31,158 nt of DNA from SZUA-430 sp964483585 (GTDB lineage Bacteria; Pseudomonadota; Alphaproteobacteria; Micropepsales; Micropepsaceae), in NCBI GenBank assembly GCA_964483585.1, contig CAZABH010000038.1:1-31158 (forward strand), in the 5' to 3' direction. The position numbers and the translations under genes are program-made. The notes under the pieces were generated by a model, which had not been told where the DNA came from, made no database searches, and saw nothing but the letters and a program-made list of their open reading frames with translations. Below are positions 14,596 to 22,768 of the stretch, one piece after another; position 1 is the first letter of the stretch; every line of letters starts with the position of its first letter.

Positions 14596-15282
14596 TTGAG
14601 CCAGAAGCTGCTGCTCGTTGAAGACGACCTAAGGCTGGCGCAGATGATAGAATCCTATCTGCACCAGTCGGGCTTTGTCGTGTCGATCGCGTCGACAGGA
14701 ACAGCCGCGCTCGAGGCTGCGCGGTCGGACGCGTTTGCCGCAGTCATCCTCGACCTCATGCTTCCCGACATGGACGGCCTGGATGTCTGCAGGCAACTCC
14801 GGGTGCGCCAATCGACACCAGTCTTGATGCTTACCGCGCGTGGCGACGCCATGGACAAGGTTGTCGGGCTTGAAATGGGTGCCGATGACTATCTGTCAAA
14901 ACCGTTTGAACCCCGTGAGCTGCTGGCTCGTTTGCGGGCAGTGCTTCGACGATCGGCAGCGCCGACCGAGCGTGACGTAATGTCCTTCGGCCGCCTCGAA
15001 GTCGACCGAGCCGCGCGCGAAGTGCGCATTGACGGCGTGGCGAGGCCCCTGACGTCGCACCAGTTCGAGATCACGCGCATCCTTGCAGAGCGTGCGGGCA
15101 GGGTGCTCTCACGCGAGCAATTGCTCGATCTGCTCAACGGGCAATCACTCGATCCATTCGACCGCTCCATCGATGTCCATGTATCTCGCATTCGCGCCGC
15201 GATCGAAGATGACCCGCGCAAGCCACGGCGTCTGCTGACCGTACGTGGGGCGGGGTATGTGTTTTCGAGGGTGCAGGACTGA
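14596..15282 (+). CDS. OmpR/PhoB-type DNA-binding response regulator
   Basis: A 228-residue two-domain regulator. The receiver domain has the acidic pair Asp10/Asp11 (VEDD), the phosphorylation site Asp53 (VILDLMLPDMDG), Thr near residue 80 (MLTARGD) and Lys102 (YLSKPF). The C-terminal winged helix (about 130-228) has SHQFEITRILAERAGRVLSREQLL and SIDVHVSRIRAAIEDDPRKPRRLLTVRGAGYVF. The start codon is TTG at 14596, with AGGA about 6 bases upstream; no better in-frame start exists nearby. It lies 56 bases after the Spy-like gene and 46 bases before the kinase gene, so it forms an operon with them. Confidence 0.93.
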   Translation: MSQKLLLVEDDLRLAQMIESYLHQSGFVVSIASTGTAALEAARSDAFAAVILDLMLPDMDGLDVCRQLRVRQSTPVLMLTARGDAMDKVVGLEMGADDYLSKPFEPRELLARLRAVLRRSAAPTERDVMSFGRLEVDRAAREVRIDGVARPLTSHQFEITRILAERAGRVLSREQLLDLLNGQSLDPFDRSIDVHVSRIRAAIEDDPRKPRRLLTVRGAGYVFSRVQD

Positions 15283-15328
15283 GGGCGCCGCGGCGCCCGA
15301 CGCGCAGGCTGAGAAATGGAGGAATGCG

Positions 15329-16603
15329 ATGGACGCGACCAAGTGGGCAGCTCCCATGCGCCTGTTCGACCGACTTTTTGTCAAGGTCTACGCAACCGTT
15401 GTCGGCGCACTTCTGTTGGTGCTGCTCGTATCCGTCGCCATCTGGTGGACTGGTCCCGAGCAGTCCATGGCGCGCAAGTCATTTGGCATGGCCTCGGGGC
15501 TCGCAACAGCTGCGCTCGGCGATCCGGATGCCCCGCCGGAGGCCCAGAAAGCGGCAATACAAAGGCTGTCTGAACTGCTCGAGTCCGATCTTGCGGTCTA
15601 TGACAAGGCAGGCCGCTTGGTAGCAGCAGTGGGAGCACCACTGCCGTCTCCTGACACCATCGATGACGAGCGACCCCGGTCCTCGATGCGAAATCCCGTC
15701 TGGAGGTTCATATTGCGCGACGGTCGTCAGATCGTCATCAGGCCGCCGTTCCAGCGCCACGTGCGCGGCCCGGGATTTCTTGCCCATCTGGCCGCTGTAG
15801 GCCTTGTTCTGGCGATAGGCTCCTTTCCGGTCGTTCGAGGGCTGACCCGTCGTCTGGAGCGCCTCGAGCAAGGCGTCGAGACATTCGGACAGGGCAACCT
15901 CGGCTCAAGGGTCCAGGTCAGTGGGCGCGACGAAGTGGCCCGTGTGGCAGACAGCTTCAACAGGGCCGCCGAGCGCATACAGCTGTTGGTCAACGCACAC
16001 CGCATGCTTCTCGCCAACGCTAGCCACGAACTGCGAACGCCGCTAGCGCGCCTGCGTCTGGGCGTGGAGCGCCTTGGAGGCACCTCCGACGAGGCATTGC
16101 GTGCGGGCGTGGCCAGGGATATCGCCGAACTCGATGCTTTGATCGACGAAATTCTTTTGACCAGCCGGCTCGACGCCATGCCCACCCTCGAGGCTGTCGA
16201 GGAAGTGGATCTCCTGGCGCTCGCGGCGGAAGAGGCATCCCGCTACGATGATGTGATCGTCTCCGGCAGTCCGCTCGCTGTCCATGGAGACCAGCGCTTG
16301 CTGCGCCGCATCATTCGCAACCTTATCGAGAACGCGGGACGACACGGCAAGCCGCCCGTCGACATCAGCGTCGCGTCTGACGGCTCAAAGGCAATCCTCA
16401 GGGTTTCCGACGCAGGCGAGGGGATCGCCGCCAAGGATCGCGAGCGCGTGTTTGAACCCTTCTTTCGTAGGTCAACGAACGCAGCAGCGCCCAACAGCAC
16501 AGGGTTGGGGCTCTCGATTATACGCCAGATCGCGCGCCTCCACGGCGGCGAAGCGCGGTTTGTGTCGGGCAGCACCTTTGAAGTTTCCCTGAACCGGTCG
16601 TGA
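15329..16603 (+). CDS. Membrane sensor histidine kinase
   Basis: A 424-residue kinase: membrane helix 1 at about 19-40, a small periplasmic loop of about 110 residues, helix 2 at about 150-169, a HAMP domain (170-222), the dimerisation/phosphoacceptor region with His233 (NASHELRTPLARLRL), and a catalytic ATPase domain with the N box (RRIIRNLIENAGRHG), G1 (VSDAGEGIA), F box (FEPFFR) and G2 (STGLGLSI). I chose the ATG at 15329 because GGAGGA stands 5 bases upstream; an earlier ATG at 15245 would overlap the regulator gene and add an unlikely N-terminus. Its partner is the regulator just upstream. The signal is unknown; envelope stress or metal is suggested by the Spy-like neighbour. Confidence 0.94.
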   Translation: MDATKWAAPMRLFDRLFVKVYATVVGALLLVLLVSVAIWWTGPEQSMARKSFGMASGLATAALGDPDAPPEAQKAAIQRLSELLESDLAVYDKAGRLVAAVGAPLPSPDTIDDERPRSSMRNPVWRFILRDGRQIVIRPPFQRHVRGPGFLAHLAAVGLVLAIGSFPVVRGLTRRLERLEQGVETFGQGNLGSRVQVSGRDEVARVADSFNRAAERIQLLVNAHRMLLANASHELRTPLARLRLGVERLGGTSDEALRAGVARDIAELDALIDEILLTSRLDAMPTLEAVEEVDLLALAAEEASRYDDVIVSGSPLAVHGDQRLLRRIIRNLIENAGRHGKPPVDISVASDGSKAILRVSDAGEGIAAKDRERVFEPFFRRSTNAAAPNSTGLGLSIIRQIARLHGGEARFVSGSTFEVSLNRS

Positions 16604-16700
16604 ATTTCGTCGCAAAGCGACCAAGTCCACCCGTTGCAGCCAAGTCAGCCGCCCGTTACCCTGACGGCACAAGAAACTGCTGCAGGGATGAAAACCGATA

Positions 16701-18941
16701 ATGGCTTCCGAGAATGCTCGTCTTTGGATGGTTGCTGCCGCCGTTGGCGCAGTCTTGGCAATACCCGTGTTGGGGGCTCGCTTCGGCGGTCCTGCGACAA
16801 CGGTCACAAACGTAATCACGGGGACGCAGACCCCCGACATCGCCCAGACACAAGCCATGCAAAAGATGCTGGCGCAGGCAGCCGACATTGACGGCTCGAG
16901 GATCCAGGCCGCTGATGCCGATCCTGGAAACTGGCTTGCCCATGGTCGCACCTATGGCGAGCAGCGCTTCTCTCCCCTCGACAAGGTCAATGCCGACAAC
17001 GTCAAGGACCTGGGCCTTGCCTGGAGCTTCGACACCGATTCCATTCGCGGCCTCGAGGCATCGCCCATCGTCAAGGACGGCGTGATGTTCGCAACCGGCT
17101 CGTGGAGTGTGGTCTACGCGCTCGACGCCAAGACCGGCAAGCAGTTGTGGGTCTATGATCCGGAAGTCCCGCGCGAGTGGGGTCGCAAACCCTGCTGCGA
17201 CGTCGTCAATCGCGGCGTTGCTGTCTGGAAGGGTCGGGTCTATGTCGGCACGATCGACGGACGGCTCGTGGCCCTTGATGCAAAAACCGGAAAGCCCGTC
17301 TGGGACATCAGCACGATAGATCGCAACAAGCCCTACTCCATTACGGGCGCGCCGCGCATCGTCAAGGACAAGGTGATCATCGGCAATGGCGGCGGCGAGC
17401 TTGGCGTCCGCGGCTACATCACGGCCTACGACACCGAAACCGGTCGCCAGCTTTGGCGCTTTTTCACGGTGCCCGGTGACCCGCGCCTGCCGCCGGAGGG
17501 CGAGCATCTGAAGGCTGCAATGCCGACATGGAAGGCCGACCCGCAAGGTTGGAAGTATTGGGAAGTCGGCGGCGGCGGCACTGTGTGGGACTCCATGGCC
17601 TACGACCCCGACCTCGACCTGCTCTACATCGGCACCGGCAATGGCTCGCCATGGAGCCGCTACCTGCGCTCGCCAGGCGGAGGCGACAACCTCTACGTCT
17701 CGTCGATCGTTGCCATCAAGCCCGACACGGGAGAGATGGCCTGGTACTTCCAGCAGACGCCAGGCGACACCTGGGACTTCACGGCAACCCAGCACATCAT
17801 CCTCGCCGATCTCGAAATCGAGGGGCAGATGCGCAAGGTCCTGCTGCATGCGCCCAAGAACGGATTTTTCTACGTTCTCGATCGCGAAACAGGCAAGTTC
17901 ATCTCGGGCAAGAACTATGTACCGGTGACATGGGCGAAGGGTCTCGACGCGAACGGTCGCCCCATCGAGGATCCTTCCAGTGCCTATCGCAAGGAACCCA
18001 AGATGGTGCAGCCCTCGCCACATGGCGGGCACAATTGGCAGCCCATGGCGTACAATCCGAACACGAAGTTGGTCTACATCCCATCGCAGCTGACCGCGCA
18101 GCTCTTCGCCTATGACAAGAGCCAGTCGGTCAAGCCGGGTGTCTGGAACACGGGTGTCGACTTCGGCATGATTGCAACCCTCACGGAAGCCGCGATCAGG
18201 GCAGGGCAACCCCTACCATCAGTCGAGGGCAACCTGATCGCCTGGGATCCGATCGCCCAGAAGGAAGTCTGGCGCAACAAGCACCAGGTGTTCTGGAACG
18301 GTGGTGTCCTGACAACAGCCGGCAATCTCGTCTTTCAGGGTGGCGGCGACGGCACGTTCCGCGCGTGGAAGGCCGACACCGGCGAGGAAGTCTGGAAGAC
18401 CGAAACGAAGATCGGCATCATCGCGCCGCCCGTCACTTACGCCATAGACGGCGAGCAATACGTGGCCGTCCTCGCGGGCTGGGGCGGCGTCGGCATCACG
18501 CTGGTGCCAGAGCCCGCCAACGCCATCAATCGTTACGCAAACAACGGCAAGATACTGGCCTACAAGATCGGTGGCAACGCGACCCTCGACGTGCAGGAGC
18601 AGATGCGAGGACCCATGGCGCAGCCGCCGGCCGAGACCTTCGCAGCGACCCAGATCACCAAGGGCAGTCAGGCCTACCATCGCTACTGCGGCGTTTGCCA
18701 CGGCTTCTTCGCGATGAGCTCGGGCGTCCTGCCTGACCTGCGCATGTCCGCGCCCGAGGTCTTCGCCCGCTACAAGGAGATCGTGCTCGACGGCGAGCTC
18801 GCCGGCAACGGCATGGCCTCATTCGCCGACCATCTGAACGAGGACGATGTCAAGAACATCCGCGCCTATATCGTGACCCTGGCCAATGCCGCCTGGACCG
18901 AACAGCAGAAAAAGGCGCCAACCCCTGAACAGCCGGAGTAG
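16701..18941 (+). CDS. PQQ-dependent quinohaemoprotein alcohol dehydrogenase
   Basis: A 746-residue periplasmic enzyme. After an N-terminal signal or anchor (about 8-30) comes the eight-bladed PQQ propeller, with repeated W-motifs such as AKTGKQLWVYDP, the vicinal disulfide Cys165-Cys166 (KPCCDVV), metal ligands Glu233 and Asn314 and the catalytic Asp359 (GDTWDFTATQ). A C-terminal cytochrome c domain has Cys663-x2-Cys666-His667 (YCGVCH) and a probable axial Met near residue 705. This is the type II quinohaemoprotein layout, oxidising alcohols and passing electrons via haem. Residue 361 is Thr rather than the Asp typical of lanthanide enzymes, so calcium is more likely. It follows the kinase gene by 97 bases. 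No pqq or cytochrome genes are nearby. Confidence 0.94.
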   Translation: MASENARLWMVAAAVGAVLAIPVLGARFGGPATTVTNVITGTQTPDIAQTQAMQKMLAQAADIDGSRIQAADADPGNWLAHGRTYGEQRFSPLDKVNADNVKDLGLAWSFDTDSIRGLEASPIVKDGVMFATGSWSVVYALDAKTGKQLWVYDPEVPREWGRKPCCDVVNRGVAVWKGRVYVGTIDGRLVALDAKTGKPVWDISTIDRNKPYSITGAPRIVKDKVIIGNGGGELGVRGYITAYDTETGRQLWRFFTVPGDPRLPPEGEHLKAAMPTWKADPQGWKYWEVGGGGTVWDSMAYDPDLDLLYIGTGNGSPWSRYLRSPGGGDNLYVSSIVAIKPDTGEMAWYFQQTPGDTWDFTATQHIILADLEIEGQMRKVLLHAPKNGFFYVLDRETGKFISGKNYVPVTWAKGLDANGRPIEDPSSAYRKEPKMVQPSPHGGHNWQPMAYNPNTKLVYIPSQLTAQLFAYDKSQSVKPGVWNTGVDFGMIATLTEAAIRAGQPLPSVEGNLIAWDPIAQKEVWRNKHQVFWNGGVLTTAGNLVFQGGGDGTFRAWKADTGEEVWKTETKIGIIAPPVTYAIDGEQYVAVLAGWGGVGITLVPEPANAINRYANNGKILAYKIGGNATLDVQEQMRGPMAQPPAETFAATQITKGSQAYHRYCGVCHGFFAMSSGVLPDLRMSAPEVFARYKEIVLDGELAGNGMASFADHLNEDDVKNIRAYIVTLANAAWTEQQKKAPTPEQPE

Positions 18942-18968
18942 CCTGCGGCCGTTAACAAGCGAGAGCAA

Positions 18969-19007
18969 CGTGCACGGTCGGTGAAAGCCGGCCGTGCACG
19001 GCGTTTT
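18969..19007 (+). terminator. Strong hairpin after the PQQ dehydrogenase, probable intrinsic terminator
   Basis: CGTGCACGG (18969-18977) pairs with CCGTGCACG (18992-19000). Four more pairs inside (one G-U) leave a six-base loop TGAAAG, giving a 13-bp GC-rich stem. It is followed by GCGTTTT, a short T-run. It lies 28 bases after the stop codon and would separate the dehydrogenase from the hisS operon. Confidence 0.72.
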
Positions 19008-19096
19008 GGCGCATGCCAAGGCGGATTTGTGCCTTGGTTTCGCATCTCGCCCCATGACATGGTAGGCGCAACCGTCCCCGCACGTGACCAAAGAAG

Positions 19097-20578
19097 ATGT
19101 CCAAGGAAAAGTCCGCCAAGCCCTCTGCAGAAAAGCCACGCGGCTTCCGCGACCGCCTCGGCGCAGACCTGATTGCCGAGCGTCGCATGCTCGACACGAT
19201 CCGCAGCGTCTACGAATCCTATGGCTTCGATCCGCTCGAGACGCCGTCGATCGAGTACACGGATGCGCTGGGAAAATTCCTGCCCGACCTCGATCGCCCG
19301 AACGAAGGCGTATTCGCCTTCCGCGATGACGACGAACAATGGCTGTCGCTGCGCTACGACTTGACGGCGCCGCTTGCCCGCTTTGTCGCCGAGAACTACG
19401 ACGCGCTGCCCAAGCCCTTTCGTCGATATCAGGTAGGGCAGGTCTTCCGCAACGAGAAGCCGGGACCTGGCCGCTACCGTGAATTCACCCAATTCGACGC
19501 CGACACCGTCGGTACGGCTGCGCCCGTGGCAGACGCCGAGGGCTACATGATGCTCTGCGACGTGTTCGAAGCGCTGGGCTTGTCCGGCGATTACGTCGTG
19601 AAGGTCAACAACCGCAAGATCCTGAACGGCATTCTCGAGGCAATCGGCATTGGCAGCGGCGCCGAACACGAGGCCCAGCGCCTTGGCGTCCTGCGCGCGA
19701 TCGACAAGCTCGACCGTCTGGGCGTCGAGGGCGTGACCCAGCTTCTTGGTCCCGGGCGCAAGGACGAATCCGGCGACTTCACCAAGGGCGCCGGCCTGTC
19801 GCCAAATGCCATCGCGCGCGTGATCGCCTTCACCCGCGCGGGCGGCGCCAGCCGAACCGATGTCTGCGACGAACTTGCCCGCCTCGTGGGTGAAAGCGTG
19901 CAGGGCAGGGAAGGCGTCGCCGAGCTGCGCGAGATCGACGCCGTGCTTCAATCCAACGGCTACGACGCAGCGCGCATCGCCTACGACCCCGCGATCGTCC
20001 GCGGCCTCGCCTATTACACAGGCCCCGTCGTCGAGGCTGAACTGACCTTCAAGGTCACGAATGACGACGGGCAGATCGTACGATTCGGCGCGGTTGCCTC
20101 GGGCGGGCGCTACGATGATCTGGTGACACGGTTCAAGGGCATCCAGGTCCCCGCAACGGGCATCTCGATCGGCGTCAGCCGCCTGCAAGCGGCCCTGAAT
20201 GCCAGACGGGCCGAGAAAGCGCGTGCACACGGCCCAGTCGTTGTCCTCGTCATGGACCGAGAGGCTGTGCCCCAATACTACGCCATGGTGCGAGAGCTGC
20301 GCGCTGCCGGCATCAGGGCCGAGCTCTACACCGGCACCTCCGGCATGAAGGCGCAAATGAAATACGCCGACAAGCGCGCAAGCCCCATCGCCGTCATCGA
20401 AGGCAGCGACGAGCGCGCCAAGGGTGTCGTGACATTGAAGGACCTCATCCTCGGGGCAGAGCAAGCGCGCGACATCAAGGACCGCGCCGAATGGTCGAAG
20501 GGCGCCGACGCCCAGGTCACCGTCCCCCGCGCAGCCCTCATCGAGGCCGTGCGCAGGGTCCTGGATCGTCACCAGTGA
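19097..20578 (+). CDS. hisS: Histidine--tRNA ligase
   Basis: A 493-residue class II aminoacyl-tRNA synthetase that charges tRNA-His. Visible are KPRGFRDRLGADLIAERRML at the N-terminus, motif 2 (VFRNEKPGPGRYREFTQFDAD), the histidine-specific segment GLAYYTGPVVEA, SGGRYDDLV, motif 3 (ISIGVSRL) and a C-terminal anticodon-binding domain from about residue 385 (PVVVLVMDREAVPQYYAMVRELRAAGIRAELY). The length is longer than the enteric enzyme (about 424) but usual for alphaproteobacterial forms. Its stop overlaps the GTG start of hisZ. A hairpin terminator lies upstream, so its promoter should be within the roughly 90 bases before the start. Confidence 0.95.
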   Translation: MSKEKSAKPSAEKPRGFRDRLGADLIAERRMLDTIRSVYESYGFDPLETPSIEYTDALGKFLPDLDRPNEGVFAFRDDDEQWLSLRYDLTAPLARFVAENYDALPKPFRRYQVGQVFRNEKPGPGRYREFTQFDADTVGTAAPVADAEGYMMLCDVFEALGLSGDYVVKVNNRKILNGILEAIGIGSGAEHEAQRLGVLRAIDKLDRLGVEGVTQLLGPGRKDESGDFTKGAGLSPNAIARVIAFTRAGGASRTDVCDELARLVGESVQGREGVAELREIDAVLQSNGYDAARIAYDPAIVRGLAYYTGPVVEAELTFKVTNDDGQIVRFGAVASGGRYDDLVTRFKGIQVPATGISIGVSRLQAALNARRAEKARAHGPVVVLVMDREAVPQYYAMVRELRAAGIRAELYTGTSGMKAQMKYADKRASPIAVIEGSDERAKGVVTLKDLILGAEQARDIKDRAEWSKGADAQVTVPRAALIEAVRRVLDRHQ

Positions 20579-21738
20579 GCACTGCATCCACGCAAGTCCC
20601 CGCCGACATTGTCGCGCTCGAGACGCAGGCATCGCTCCTGCTCTCCGCGTTCGCAGCCTTCGGCGCCGAGCGCGTGGATCCTGCCATCGTCCAGCCCGCC
20701 AATGCTTTTCTCGACCGCATGGGAGAGGAACTGCGCAGCCAGACCTGCGTCTTCACGGGCCCCGACGGCACCGAGTTCTGTCTGCGCCCTGACCTGACCA
20801 TCCCGGCGGCGCAGGTTTATCTCTCGCGCATGCCCGACTGCAACCAGGCCCTGAAGCTTTGCTATGCGGGCCCCGTCTTTCGCCTCGACCCGCAGGCACC
20901 CGGTCAACCCGTGCAGTCCTTCCAGGCCGGTGTCGAGTGTTTTCGCACGCCGAACACGCCAGCCCAGGATGTCGCGATCCTGATGCTCACGCACAAGTCT
21001 TTGCAGGACGCGGGCCTGCGCTCGACAAACCTGACATTGGGTGACGTGAATTTGCTCGGCGCGCTTCTCGAGGGTTTGAAGCTTCCCGCAAGCTGGTCCG
21101 CCCGCATTCGGCGCCATGCCTGGAACCCGCGCCGACTGCGCGAGCTGCTGGCCCGCATGGGTGAACCCGTGAAGCCTGACCGCTTCGCCGCCATTCTCTC
21201 TGGCCAGGCCCCGGACCGTGCCCGCGAAGTGCTGCGCGATGCAATGGATATCTCCGGCATACGTCTCGTCGGCACCCGCAGCCTCGACGAGATCACCGAC
21301 CGCCTCATGGCGCGAGCCGCCGACGCCGCCGCCCCGCGCCTGACCCCCGCGGCCGCCGCGACGATCGAAACCTTCCTTGCATTGCGTACCAGCGCGAAAA
21401 CCTGCATCGCTTCGTTGCGCAAGCTTGCGGACGCCAGCGGCATCACGCTTGAACCCGCGCTCGAGGCCTTCCGCATGCGCCTCGATCATCTCGCCGCAGC
21501 CGGTGTCGATCTCGGGCGTGTCGACTACGCCTCGCAGTTCGGCCGTACCATGGAATACTACTCCGGCTTCGTCTTCGAAATGCGCGCTGCCGCTGCTGCA
21601 TTGCCCGTGGCGGGTGGTGGCCGCTACGACGGACTGCTGACGTCGCTGGGTGCGAAGCAGCCCACGCCAGCCATTGGCCTGGCGATTTTTTGCGACCGTC
21701 TTCTGGCCGCCATTGCAGCGCAGGGAGCCCGCCGATGA
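20575..21738 (+). CDS. hisZ: ATP phosphoribosyltransferase regulatory subunit HisZ
   Basis: A 387-residue HisS paralogue without tRNA-charging activity that forms a complex with HisG for the first step of histidine synthesis. It shares the class II core (LRPDLTIPAAQVYLSRMP, CYAGPVFRLDPQAPGQPVQSFQAGVECF, YYSGFVFEM, GGGRYDGLLTSLG, IGLAIFCDRLL) but lacks the anticodon-binding domain. The start is the GTG at 20575, sharing GTGA with the hisS stop; upstream in-frame starts would lie inside hisS. Its own stop overlaps the hisG ATG as ATGA. Both overlaps suggest translational coupling and fixed stoichiometry. Confidence 0.95.
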   Translation: MSTASTQVPADIVALETQASLLLSAFAAFGAERVDPAIVQPANAFLDRMGEELRSQTCVFTGPDGTEFCLRPDLTIPAAQVYLSRMPDCNQALKLCYAGPVFRLDPQAPGQPVQSFQAGVECFRTPNTPAQDVAILMLTHKSLQDAGLRSTNLTLGDVNLLGALLEGLKLPASWSARIRRHAWNPRRLRELLARMGEPVKPDRFAAILSGQAPDRAREVLRDAMDISGIRLVGTRSLDEITDRLMARAADAAAPRLTPAAAATIETFLALRTSAKTCIASLRKLADASGITLEPALEAFRMRLDHLAAAGVDLGRVDYASQFGRTMEYYSGFVFEMRAAAAALPVAGGGRYDGLLTSLGAKQPTPAIGLAIFCDRLLAAIAAQGARR

Positions 21739-22721
21739 CGGACCTGATCCTCGCCCTGCCATCCAAGGGACGTCTCCAGGAGCAGGCGCTCGACTATCTG
21801 GCGCAGGCAGGACTGGCTCTTGTGCGCTCCGGCGGCGCGCGAGACTACACCGCGCGCCTCAAAGGGGCCCCAGGCGTGACCGTCTCGCTGCTGTCTGCCG
21901 TCGAGATTGCAGAGGAATTGATCGCAGGGCGCATCCATCTGGGCGTGACAGGAGAAGATCTGCTCGCCGAACTGGACGCCGGCCCCCGCACTGTCGTCAT
22001 CGAACGCCTGGGCTTCGGTCGCGCGAACGTCGTGGTCGCCGTGCCCAAGGGGTGGATCGATGTCGACACCATGTCCGACCTCGACGACGTTGCCGCTTCC
22101 TTCCACGCGCGTCACCGCCGCAAGCTGCGCGTGGCGACAAAATTCGTGGGGCTGGCCCGCCGCTTCTTTGCATCCCACGGGATCGCCGACTATCGCATCA
22201 TCGAAAGCCTCGGTGCGACCGAGGGCGCACCCGCCGCGGGAACAGCCGAGCTCATCGTCGACATCACCACGACAGGCGCCACTCTGGCTGCCAACGAACT
22301 CAAGATCCTCGACGACGGCATCATTCTGGAAAGCCAGGCCCTGCTGGCCGCAAGCACGCGCGCCGCGTGGCCCGCATCCGCACGCGAGGCAGCACAAGCG
22401 CTTCTCGATCGCATCGGGGCAAGCGTCCTCGCGCGGGCCTCGCGGATTGTCGATCTGCCCGGGACAGGACCTGATGACGCACGCCTTCTTGCGCTCGAGG
22501 CCCGCTTCAAGGCCCGTCGCATGAATGCAGGGCAGGGCACCGGATCAGCCCTGCTTGTGCCCGAGATCCACGTCGAGCATCTCATCGACGCCCTGCGCAC
22601 CGAGGCGCCCGGTACACTGTTCACGCTGCACAAGCCAACCCAGGTTTTCGCGCCGGGCAATGCTCTGGCCGAACGCCTTGCAGCTGCATTGCCCCAGGGT
22701 TTGCAAGCACCCGCGGAATAG
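21735..22721 (+). CDS. hisG: ATP phosphoribosyltransferase catalytic subunit with C-terminal extension
   Basis: A 328-residue HisG, which condenses ATP with PRPP. Core motifs are LALPSKGRLQEQALDYL, GVTGEDLL, VATKFVGLARRFF and the PRPP loop DITTTGATLAANEL (176-189). A short-form HisG that works with HisZ is usually 210-230 residues. Here about 95 residues follow (from around 235), including ALEARFKARRMN and VPEIHVEHLIDALRTE. Long-form enzymes have an ACT-like regulatory domain in this place but normally lack HisZ. AGGGA lies 8 bases before the ATG at 21735, which overlaps the hisZ stop. Confidence 0.93.
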   Translation: MTDLILALPSKGRLQEQALDYLAQAGLALVRSGGARDYTARLKGAPGVTVSLLSAVEIAEELIAGRIHLGVTGEDLLAELDAGPRTVVIERLGFGRANVVVAVPKGWIDVDTMSDLDDVAASFHARHRRKLRVATKFVGLARRFFASHGIADYRIIESLGATEGAPAAGTAELIVDITTTGATLAANELKILDDGIILESQALLAASTRAAWPASAREAAQALLDRIGASVLARASRIVDLPGTGPDDARLLALEARFKARRMNAGQGTGSALLVPEIHVEHLIDALRTEAPGTLFTLHKPTQVFAPGNALAERLAAALPQGLQAPAE

Positions 22722-22768
22722 GCCACAGTGCGGCGCAAGGCCCCGCAACAACGAACCTGCTTGGCATC

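Noticed and set aside
16656..18209. A 517-codon open frame on the minus strand
   Set aside because: Antisense to the PQQ dehydrogenase; no ribosome-binding site or recognised fold.
18866..20632. A 588-codon open frame on the minus strand
   Set aside because: Antisense to hisS and the intergenic terminator; no recognisable domain, and biased composition typical of a shadow frame.
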